Below, in pieces: positions 1 through 10,296 of a stretch of DNA of 64,000 nucleotides. The translations under genes were made by a program, and so were the position numbers. This DNA comes from Crotalaria pallida (taxonomy: Eukaryota; Streptophyta; Magnoliopsida; Fabales; Fabaceae), in NCBI GenBank assembly GCA_037953625.1, contig CM075652.1, positions 70,771,501 to 70,835,500 on the forward strand, in the 5' to 3' direction. The notes below the pieces were generated by a model. That model ran no database searches. It worked only from the letters and a program-made list of their open reading frames with translations, and had not been told where the DNA came from. Every line of letters starts with the position of its first letter. Position 1 is the first letter of the stretch.

Positions 1-403
1 ACTGAATTTGGCCGTTGCGATACATCCATTGAAACCACGCAAGAGCTGGTCCGTCCAAATAAAAGGAAGCAACCGTAATACGTTCCTCCTCCGGCGTGTG
101 GTGATACTCAAAGAACTGGGTGATTTTGAAAATCCACCCTAAGGCGTCGGTGCCGTCGAAGTGAGGGACGTCAAGCTTAAGGAAATGGCGTTGGGAAGAA
201 GAAGAATCAGGAGTGTGGAAAGGAGGGGGAGAGGAAGGAGGTGAGGGAGTGTGGTGTTCTAAGGTTGAGAGGCGAAGACCCATGGAATGGAATTGGTTGT
301 TGACGGTGGTGAATTGTTGAGACACAGAGTCTTGGAAAAGGGAGAGTTTCTGGAGTATTTCATCCATATGCTCAGCGTTGGTTCTACGGGTGCCGTCAGC
401 CAT
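1..403 (-). CDS. Ty3/gypsy gag, N-terminal fragment (runs off left edge)
   Basis: Reading from the ATG at 403, the minus strand is open for 134 codons to the window edge. The protein has a polar, serine/proline-rich leader. It is followed by a block typical of plant retrotransposon gag domains: VPHFDGTDALGWIFKITQFF, then EYHHTPEEERITVASFYLDG, then PALAWFQWM. That order (FDG.D..GW.F....FF......PEEERI..A...L.G.A..WFQWM) is the retrotrans_gag core of Ty3/gypsy elements. The structural protein would package element RNA into virus-like particles. The fragment has no visible stop or frameshift, so the element may continue intact to the left of the window. Function is assigned from family resemblance; only the first part of gag is visible. 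Confidence 0.75.
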   Translation of the reverse strand, partial: MADGTRRTNAEHMDEILQKLSLFQDSVSQQFTTVNNQFHSMGLRLSTLEHHTPSPPSSPPPFHTPDSSSSQRHFLKLDVPHFDGTDALGWIFKITQFFEYHHTPEEERITVASFYLDGPALAWFQWMYRNGQIQ

Positions 404-805
404 GAGGTGAGTAGCAATGAAAGCACCAATGATAGAGAAATAGGTAAATGCACTGAATTAGAGGACAGGCTGCCTCCTAAAGAAATAACAAGAAGGAAGA
501 GAGAATAAACTTTGTCTGCCTTCTTTTTCATTCACCACCAAAAGTATATAACAGAAATGATTCACGCATAATGCATGACCTCACTACAGACAAATATGAG
601 CATAACCAACTTCCTTCTAGAATATGCTGACACATAAAAACTACTAACAAATAAAGCAATAACATATAAGGCAGGTGCTAATAATAGATAAAGCCTGGGA
701 TTCCTTTTGTTTTTTGTATCTTTCTTTTGGGCTTGACTTCCACAATTGCTCCATTTGTAGTATTCGAGCCCTCTGCTTCAGCTATTGGGCCTTCTGATGT
801 AACAG
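404..805 (-). mobile_element. Probable 5' leader and LTR of the gypsy element
   Basis: This stretch lies directly upstream (in minus orientation) of the gag start. Just before the ATG, around 410-432, the minus strand reads ATTGGTGCTTTCATTG, which resembles the primer-binding sites of some plant gypsy elements. A long terminal repeat would then occupy roughly 433-805, perhaps beginning at TGTTACATCAG near 805. The second LTR is outside the window, so neither boundary can be proved. The region is AT-rich and has no open gene of its own. Confidence 0.35.
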
Positions 806-1575
806 ATGATGAGGAATGAAAACCGGGCGAGGAGTATTTGCTTGGTGAATGGCACGATGGTGCTTGTTTTGGTGGTGGTTGTGTTGGAGGCTGGTGGACG
901 GTTGGTGTTGGTGAGGGAGGGTTGGTTGTGATGGGAAGGGTGAAGGAGTAGGCGATGGGACGAAGAGGAAGACGAAGTTCTTTTTTCGTTTTTATCCGTT
1001 CTCTGTTTTTTTTCCAATAATTTTATTTTATTAATAATTTTTTTTTCATTTTAATTTAAATTAATAAAATATTTCAGGTAGGACCGCTTAGGTGCTAACA
1101 CGTGTCCTTTTGTAAGACACGTCAGCACCATTAAGTTGGATTTTGATGGAGGGACTGAAGTCATCACAAATTGACAATTAAAGATCTAAATTCGCCGAAT
1201 TAAAAATAGAGAAACTAAATTCGTCAAATTGATAAAATTGAGGGACCAACATGGGTTGGAACGAGTGGTAAGCGGCTCAATCTCACTTAAACAAGATCTC
1301 GGATTCGATTTCTTGTAGATGCAAAGAATTCATGTTGGGAGATTCACCTACAATAGCTCCGAATGTACCTAAGTAATACTTGAGAAATCGGATGAGAAAA
1401 AAAAATATACAATTAAGCCTTTTTTAATTATTATTATGCTCGCTTATATATGCATATGTATATACTATATTAACATATATAATATATTAGTATATTTTTT
1501 TTGGATCTAACGCCTACAAGTATCCTCTACACGAGACAATTAGGTTCAAATTAGGAACATTCATAATATAATAAA
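806..1575. other. Intergenic, no supported gene; SINE-like segment inside
   Basis: The stretch has only short ORFs in low-complexity pyrimidine/purine runs (778-1017), which I do not support as genes. At 1247-1398 there is a possible tRNA-derived SINE: a box-A-like 'tggtaagcggctc', a box-B-like 'ggattcgatttc' about 35 bases on, and an A-rich tail near 1400. The match to Pol III boxes is partial, so this is only a suggestion. At 1080-1250 the text 'gagggactgaag...gagggaccaac' looks like remains of a MULE-type terminal repeat. Confidence 0.35.
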
Positions 1576-2533
1576 GGTTTAATTAAGTTTTTGATCCCTG
1601 AACTTATGGAGTGTTTTGGAATTAGTCCCTATTCCTTTTTTTTGTTGGTTTAGGTCCTTGAACAGTAACTCCATTTGAAATGCATCCCTCCGTCCAGTTC
1701 CGTCAGTCCCACCTCCGTTAACCCCCAATGGCAGCACACCACACCCACAAGTTTTATGACACGTGGCAAAATTTTTTTTTTTAAAATTAATTTAAATATG
1801 GCATTTAAATGACAATTAAACAGAACAATTGTGGAAAGGGAGAACAAAACTAACTTACGCAATAATCCATTTTCCATTGAGGAGAGCGAGGGCATCATCA
1901 TCAGTAGGAACAGGGGTTGGATTGAAAACCTCATGCTGGTTGATGAGCTCAACAATCTCACCCCTTGTATCACTCGTAGCTTGGACTCCATCATCAGTTC
2001 CATAAAACGATTCCACCAACGCCTTCTTTACCTTCTCAACCTCCGTCTCTTGTCGTCCAATCTCTTCCTCTGTTGCACCCGAACCCTCGCTGGAAGCCGC
2101 AGCCTGAACGCAAAAAACCGATCTCGGAACATCGGCCAGGAGGAGCCTCGGTTTTCCGACGGGTTTGGTGCAGATTGAAGAGACCATGCCGGGGCGGCGG
2201 GGTGGGAAAATTGAAGGTGTGGGAGTGAGAATGAAAAGAGTGACAGTGTTGAGAGTGTTGAGACTTTTCTTTTTTATTATTAATTATTAATTGTTTTCTT
2301 TTAAAATAAATTAATTTTAAAAAAAAAAAATTGCCACGTGTCATAAAACTTGTTGGTGTGGTGTGCTGCCATTGGGGGTTAACGGAGGTGGGACTGACGG
2401 AACTGGACGGAACTGGACGGAGGGATGCATTTCAAATGAAGTTACTGTTCAAGGACCTAAACCAACAAAAAAAAAGAATAGGTACTAATTCCAAAACACC
2501 CAAAAGTTCACGAACCAAAAACTTAATTAAACC
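1576..2533. mobile_element. Pack-MULE carrying a plastid fibrillin gene fragment
   Basis: The element is 958 bp with terminal inverted repeats of about 200 bp (about 1576-1790 against 2300-2533). The arms share the tracts GGTTTAATTAAGTTTTTG, CATCCCTCCGTCCAGTTCCG, CAATGGCAGCACACCAC and TTTTATGACACGTGGCA. It is flanked by a perfect 9-bp direct repeat, tataataaa, at 1567-1575 and 2534-2542. Long TIRs plus a 9-bp TSD are the signature of Mutator-like elements. No transposase is present. The centre holds a captured host exon (see 1859-2187), which makes it a Pack-MULE. The right arm carries an extra 11-bp tandem copy (ggaactggacg) near 2399-2420. It sits about 400 bp downstream of the LUT1 stop codon. 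Confidence 0.9.
1859..2187 (-). pseudogene. Captured first exon of plastid-lipid-associated protein/fibrillin
   Basis: From the ATG at 2187 the minus strand encodes about 109 residues: a serine-rich, transit-peptide-like start, an acidic linker, then VKKALVESFYGTDDGVQATS, ...RGEIVELINQHEVFNPTPVP and LALLNGKWII. This is the conserved N-terminal part of the PAP/fibrillin domain (K..L..SFYGTDRGL.A....R.EI.ELI..LE..NPTP.PT..L.LLNGKW). The exon ends at a good splice donor, GC|gtaagt (1859/1858), and a short piece of intron follows before the TIR. So the capture took genomic DNA and not a cDNA. The rest of the domain is absent. Fibrillins coat plastoglobules and bind plastid lipids and carotenoids. 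This fragment alone cannot make a full fibrillin, but its reading frame is intact. Confidence 0.8.
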
Positions 2534-2938
2534 TATAATAAATTTAACTTTACGAGCGTGAGTTTTTTTTTTTTTTACACAAGACTTTTTTTGTTTTAAT
2601 AGGCGAAATCAATTAAGGGAGCATAATGGATGTTCAACCAAATACAAAAGATGAACTTAACAATTCCAGGACATAGGGGAAAGTAAGGAAGCAAGCAACT
2701 CAAAGGATTAACGCACCATTGAGAGTAAGTAGAGTGTAGTGAACATGACGCAAATCGTTTGCCGGAGCACTAGTTCTTCACTTTGTAATTCAATTAAACA
2801 TCTTTACAGCATTTAGAAAATATGACTGTTGGAAATATTTTGTATCAAATACATATTTACTAGATAACCTGTGGTGTACCAACTAGCAAAATGAGAAAAA
2901 CATCACAAGAATATGAATGAGCTAAATGTTAATCATTT
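2534..2938 (-). other. LUT1 3' flank/probable 3' UTR
   Basis: This AT-rich stretch lies between the LUT1 stop codon (2939-2941) and the Pack-MULE. It has no ORF of note and would hold the LUT1 3' UTR and poly(A) site. I cannot fix the cleavage site from sequence alone. If the transcript extended past about 2533 it would run through the Pack-MULE in the same orientation as the captured fibrillin exon. Confidence 0.4.
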
Positions 2939-5900
2939 CTACCGTCGGCTCAGTTTCATGTACAAGCCCTGTAAAAATAAAAATCCTATTAGGGAACGGA
3001 AAAATGTGCTGATATAGTAAGGAAAATACATTTTCAAAATAACCTTGTCTAAGCGAGCAAGAAAAGGGGTGTTAAAGATTGCAACAATTTTTAACACAGA
3101 AATTTTTCTTTATTTTCCAAGTTGTAATATTATGAGAACCAATAATATTTTGCACTATTAAATATTGATACAAGGCACAAATTCTTTATATTATTTTTAG
3201 AATCTTGCTAACAAGTGTCCTTAGTTAAGGTTCCCTTAATAAGAAAAAACATCATAAGTCCTTATTTACTCTTTTCTCGGAAATATCAAAAGCTTCACTT
3301 CCCAAAAATCTTTTATCACTTTTAACTTATTAACAAGTGCCCTTGCATTTTCTTTATTTTTATAATTTTTCTTTGCTTATAAATTGGTAATCTTTTTAAA
3401 AGAAAAACAATAAACAATAAAATTAAAAAAAGAATTAAAAAACACCCGTCTTCTGCAATGGCATTTTTAAGTCGTTGCAAAACATCTGTTTTCTGCAACG
3501 ACATTTTAAGTCGTTGCAATAAAGGGTTTTTCTTATAGTGCCGGAAGTCAGAGAGAAACAAGGACGGGTTATTTTTGTGTCGGCAAAAGCATGCTCAAGA
3601 ACTATATGTTCACCATTCAACGACTAACTACACGTTCACTCCTGAGTAAGAGTAGTGTCTTGGTACAGTATAAAACAATATACTATATCACCATCTAATA
3701 AAGAAACATAATATAGAGTAGCAACTATGACAGTACAAGAGTGCACATGGCTTGTTACATGATTTGCATCAATCGATTGATTATGCAAGCAACTTGTATT
3801 GTAACAATCAATCGATAATCTGCTTAGTAGAAAACCCTATATTTCATGCCAAGACCAAGCACATAGAGGTGTATTACTTATCCTAACCTGTTTTGGATCC
3901 TAGGAAAAAAAAATTTGGGCCCCTAATTCATAAATTTATTTTATTAAATATATTTCATTTAACCTTAGTCCTCAAGGTTAATGATAAATATGAAGTCTTT
4001 TGATTATTTTAATGAAGCATTTCCCTATAAAACTTAACATTTTTAGGTTCTTCTCAGCCCTGGAAATTGATTTTAAGAAAACCATTAAAAATAAATCCAA
4101 TTAAATTATGTAGTATACATACATTTAATCAATTTTTTTTACGGGAACAGGAAAATGGAAATTAAATTCATCAATAAATGGTGGTTTCCAAGATCAAATC
4201 TGGGACCTCCAACTCTCGAGTCTTAAGACTTGGTATATGACCATGTAGATTACACCCACTTGTCATACATTTAATCAATTAAAACACTAACAATAATCAA
4301 TAATCAATAATAAAACTAATTAGGTTTATTTATGTCAGGTGCCCCTATAGTTTGCACCTATTTTGTCAGACGCCCTTTAACTTTATTTTTCAACAAATAT
4401 ACCCCTACAGTTTGCTCCGGTGAGCCATATACCCCTGCATGTCATTTCTGGCCACCGGTGCTGACGTGGACCGCCGAAGTCAGCAAGTGCTAAAAATAGG
4501 AGCCCTTGTAGTTTGAGTCTTTTTTGTCAGATACCCCTATATATAACTTCAAAAATTCATATCTTTTAAATCGTAAGTCCAAAAATTACAAATTTTATGT
4601 CAAAACGATCGTATTGAAATATAGAATTTTAATATGTAATTATTTTACTTTTATGGATAGTTTTGTAAAAAATTGTTTTTTGGGCAATTTTCTATACGAA
4701 TTTTGAATTTATGAATTATTAAAAATAATTTATGAATTGGATTGAACTAGTTTTTATTGTAGTTTGAGGAACATAAAAATCATGAGTTTTGACTATGTCA
4801 GTATCCGATGATTTTAAATTTAGTTTTTTTTATAGCTTTTTTTTATAGTTTTTTACAATTTATTTTTAAAAGCCAAAACTCATGATTTTTATGATCCTCA
4901 AACTATAATAAAAACTTGTGCAATCCAATTCATAAATTATTTTTAATAATTCATAAATTCAAAATTCGTATAGAAAATTGCCCAAAAAACAATTTTTTAC
5001 AAAACTATTCATAAAAATAAAATAATTACATTTTAAAATTTTATATTTCAATACGATCGTTTTGACATAAAATTTGTAATTTTTGGAATTACGGTTTAAA
5101 AGATATGAATTTTTGAAGTTATATATAGGGGTATCTGACAAAAAAGACTCAAACTACAAGGGCTCCTATTTTTACCACTTGCTGACTCCGGCGGTCCACG
5201 TCAGCACCGATGGCCGGAAATGGCATGCAGGGGTATATGGCTCACCGGAGCAAACTGTAGGGGTATATTTGTTGAAAAATAAAGTTAAAGGGCGTCTGAC
5301 AAAATAAGTGCAAACTACAAGGGCACCTGAAATAAATAAGTCAACTAATTATTAAGAAAAGATAACGAAAAATGGGTGAAGTTTATTACTCCTCCATCCC
5401 TTAACTCTTGGTTTTTACTTTTCATAATTTGTCATTTTACTATTTCAATGCATAATCATATTTCTTCTTCCAATTTTAACCATTCATTATATCATTTTTT
5501 TACTCCCCATTAATTTTACTTTTATTTTTTCTCATCCATGGACTACTATACATTAAGTAATGAACACACTTTATAATAAAAATTAAATACTATTACAATT
5601 TTTAATAAGGATTATATAGAGGCATTTTAGTCAAAACACATAAAACTTACAATAATCAACACTTTCTTAATATGTGTATACCATTCTTAAAAGCCAAAAA
5701 TTAAGGAACGGAGGGAGTAGCTCATTAGTAAAAAGTTGACTTATTTAACATTTTAGTCCCTGAACTTAGGTGCTCTTTTGAAATTGGTCCTTAAACTTTT
5801 TTTTGATGCTTTGGGTCCCTAAACTTTGTTTAAATTTTGGAAATGGTCCTTTCGTCTCTTAAGTGATGATATAATCGACGAAATGTCACGTCATTTTCAC

Positions 5901-8900
5901 AGTATCGACGAGTGACGTATTATGTAGAGTCACGGGACACTACATGATTTTTTTTAATTAAAAAAAATAATTTCTTTTAACATTTATTAAAAGATTCGAT
6001 TTTCTTTAAAAAAAAATACAATTTTTAATTATTTTTAATAAATTTGAACTTTTTTTAATTTAAAAAATTCATGTGCTATCATCTGGCATGTTACCTATCG
6101 ATGTGGCGAAGGTGACATGACATACCCTCGGTCATATCACCACTTAAGGGATGAAAGGACTATTTCCAAAATCTGAGCAAAGTTTAGGGACTCAAAGCAT
6201 CGGAAAAAAGTATAAGGACCAATTCCAAAAGAGCACCTAAGTTCAGGGACTAAAAACTTAAATAAAAAAAATGGCACAATTTTCATGTTGGGTTGCAAAA
6301 ATAAAGTTCAACACTAACATTAATGAACAATAAAAAAAATAGATAGTAAAAACATTTAATAAGGGTAAAAAGAGAAAAAACAATAAATGATGCATACGAA
6401 ATATAAAGTGTTTTATAATTAGAATCAAAAAAAATCTTCTAGAATGTGACTTATAATAAAGATAGGAGAGAGTATTTTCTTTTGTGCAACTATACTTCAA
6501 CTGGTCTTTAACATAAAACCTCAAGGAAATTTTGGAGAATTAAAGAAATTAATTAATATTGTTAATGGTGTTGGAATTATTAATAGTTGATGTAATTTTT
6601 CAAAATAACTCTAATTATTATTGAGACTAGTTAATGGTTCTATAAGAAAATATTGAATAAATAAAAATTATTTGTTGAAAGAAGTAATTAATACCATTAA
6701 AAATTAGCAAACTATTTATAAATTAAAAAAAAAATCCCAAAAGAAACTCCAATTGAGGGAGTACTATATAAAAAAGGATTTTCTTAACCTCAACCTTAAG
6801 GGCTGAGGATAAGAGACTAAAAGATGTGTATTTTTATAGAGAAACTAAACATTTAAATGATTCAAGTGATAGTGGACTTAGTTTTTCCAGGTTTATTTAC
6901 TATTTAGCTTCTTATCCTCGTAGGGCTGAGGTTAAGCAAACGCATATAAAAATACGAGGAGTAAGTGTGAAGAACTTAGAAGATTCTTGTCCACTTGAGA
7001 CGACTAGATTACAACAATAGCAAAGTCTGTTGTCCACCAAGTGAAGTTAGGTTAATTACATGGATCAAATGGCACTACTGTGCTGCCATGTCAAAAACAA
7101 ATTTTCAGCAAAGCCATTTGAATTTAAACCCTTTCTAATGGTTTCATCAAGGTGTTTTCTTGGTCATCCTGGGGCTATCTTCCATATGATCAACTAGTGT
7201 AAATGAGATTTTATTGGCCTTCTTCTCACATGTCAAAACAATCTTTTTTTTAATTTCTTTTTATGTGATATGTCCAAATAATCTTAGGTGTAAGCATCTT
7301 TACCCACTTTTGAAGTTTTGATAATATAGTTATGGGTTTAACTAATGTGTGCTCTAGAGCACATGTCTGCATGAAACCAAACACAGAAATGAAACACAGC
7401 TCAAAGACATGGGTAGAAAACCTTACATTTGTTGTATGTATTGTTGCTCCAGTGGTCATACTAATACTCTGATCAGGAACCAGCTCAAAATTCATGTTCT
7501 GCAGAAAGATAGCCAGAGCAACTATAGCTTCCAATAAAGCGAACTGGTCGCCAACACACTTGCGAGGCCCTCCACTGAATGGAATGAATCTGTCACATAT
7601 TTTGACTCATCAAAATCTGAGCAAACTAGAATATGCAAACTAAAGAACTCCATAGGAGAGCCCCATCTCCCCATACAAAAAGAAAAACTTCAAGATAGAT
7701 TGGGTGCTTTGATTCAATTTAGTAGGAAATTCTGCAAACAATCGAGAAATAAAAGAAAAGAAGGGACGAGCCGCTAGCAAGAATGGCATAAGCAACTGTC
7801 TACAAGAGCAGAGGTGTAACTCACACCACAATTATTTCTGTAACAATAATGCGCACCTGAAATCTGTATTTGTTTCATTCGGAATTGGGCCATCCAAGTC
7901 AAATCTTTCTGGCAAAAACTCTTCAGCCCTGTCCCAAACCTTGCAAAATTAGTAGAATGGATCAATATAGTTACCAGCACCAAGAAAGCATTAATGTGCA
8001 TGTATATCATCATTTATCACTCACCTTAGCAAATGTATAAAATTAGGATGCATAATGATTGTGTAATATTAAGAATTTAAACAAAGCAACTGAATATTAA
8101 ACAAAGCAACTGCTAATTTGAAGAGCATCAAGACTAACTATCATTAACTGTAATAACAAAGGCCAATTGCTTTTAGTGGTACAATTATTTCTATTCTGAA
8201 AACTGAAACAGAAGCAGGGGAGAGGAACAAAAAGGGAAAAACAAGAAAAGAGAATATTCTTTTTGAATGGAATCAAAAAGTTCGAGCCATTGAAATTATT
8301 TGATCAAAAAGGTAAGAACAAAGGTAAACATAATATTAAAGGCTCTATTATTTCTTTACATGTCTTATAAGTTACAACCCTGATTGCAATAGAAATAGCC
8401 ATATTTTGCGGTTACTGAAACAACTCGGATGCAGACTATATGCACTTGGGCTACACCAGGGAGTGTCATATAAAGAATGAAAAAAAAAAACGAAAGCATA
8501 ACAGTAGGGAGGCATTCAATTAATAGGTTTTTTGAATGAAAGGGCATGATAATTTAAACATGGCTTAGATATGTTTTTGGTCCCTAAAACTATGGCCCTT
8601 TCTGATTATGGTCCCTCTTTACTTTCTTTTTGGTATTAGTCCAAATTTTTCAAAATTTTTGGTTTTAGACAATGCCGTTAGTGAGCCTCCATTATGTGTC
8701 TACAGGGAAAGCCAATCCACTAATGCATGGCATGAGTGAATGGGACCTTTGTAAGCAATTAATGGAAGCTCACTTGCAGGTTGCAGCAACTACTAAAAGC
8801 AATTCTTCTGAAAAACTTGGACCAAAAAAAAAGTTAAAGAAGGACCAAAACCAAAATGTATTATATTTTAAGGGACCCAAAACATATTCAAACTTTTAAA

Positions 8901-10253
8901 CTTTAGGCCGTTTATGAAATAAATATATATCTCCGTTGCTGGACTAAAGATTTAAATCCAGCAATGAAGAGACCAGTACTGCACAAGACCAATTACTGTA
9001 ATGTAAAAATTCCATCGCCAAATTTGAACAAAATATACAAGTTTGGCTACATTCAAACAGAGAAGCCTCATTTGACACACAAAAGAGAACCTTTTCCAAT
9101 TAAAAACATCAAATGATACCTCAGAAGAATGATGTATGTTGTAGACAGAAATCATAATATCTTGACCAGCATCAACTGTGTATGAACCAGGTAGCTCGTC
9201 AGGAACTAGTGCTCTTCTTATCAACACCTTTAAGGATGCATATAGTTATATAAGACCATCAGAAACTGTTTAGTGAAAGATATTTAAAAAAAACCAGCTC
9301 CAATAAAGCAGTATTTGAGAAAACATAATCATAAAATTGCGTACTTAACATGTTGAGAAATATAATGATATTTTTCAATAGTGCTTTATGTAATAAATGA
9401 GAATTAAGTGTTTCAGAATGATTTCAGATTTTCTTCTAAACAGTAACTTCTGTGGGAGATTAACATGCATAAAGAATCACCAAAAAATAACATAGTTTCA
9501 ACTTTCAACAATTTATTTCTAAAGTTTTGCTTCTTTAGTGGTGAGACTTTTATTTAAAGTCCTTCAACGTGAGACCTCACAAATTTTGGTGAAACCTCAA
9601 GAACTCTTCATTCTTTGCATATATCTTTCTTCTTCCAGTTTTAACTTAACCTTTAACAAAAAGGTTTGTGGGGGGAGGAAAAAACATAAAGAAGAAAGCC
9701 TCTTTTTAGGTTTCACTAACAAACAACCTACAAACAATAGGAAAACATTTTATGCTTGGGCACTGTTGACACACAGTAGCTGGAGCAACCTAATTACTGT
9801 TCTGATTTCCCTCACAGGTTCATAATTTATGACCATAGCCTATGGTCACAATAACGAAGTCACAAATCCCAGAAGCCACTGGCTTCAAAATATTTCAACA
9901 ATCAAGATCACTAATTTAAGAGCTGCCATAAACAAAAGATAATACCAAATTTATTGCATCTCAAATAGATGCTCGCGCTAAAAATCATTGTAAAGAGAAA
10001 CATAGAAACCTACAGGAGGATGTGGATAAAGACGGAGTGACTCAATAATGCAGCGTGACAAGAACTTGAGATCTTTAATATCTTCATAGGCAGGACTTCT
10101 TCCCTGTAAAACTCTGTCTACTTCTTCTTGAGCTTTTGCCAATGCAGAAGAATCCTGGATAATATAAATCTTACACTTTAGGTGTCTGGAAGGGGAGCAT
10201 GGTGGAAATCTTATGTTATGATCAATGCTACCATCTTAAGTTATAACACATAA

Positions 10254-10296
<43 letters not shown>

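Noticed and set aside
2036..2344. 102-aa ORF overlapping the fibrillin exon
   Set aside because: The fibrillin match is in another frame (ATG at 2187); this one runs into the TIR.
3205..3352. Complete MITE around 'gctaacaagtg'
   Set aside because: The two similar tracts are in direct, not inverted, orientation, so only a fragment relationship to 12590-12749 is supported.
4524..5307. Pair of almost identical 60-aa ORFs on opposite strands, and a 74-aa ORF
   Set aside because: They lie in the two mirror-image arms of the foldback MULE and arise from the inverted repeat, not from selection on protein.
7250..9227. Single-exon ORFs at 7250-7534, 8952-9227 and similar
   Set aside because: They are LUT1 exons with intron readthrough; the real boundaries are the splice sites given for LUT1.
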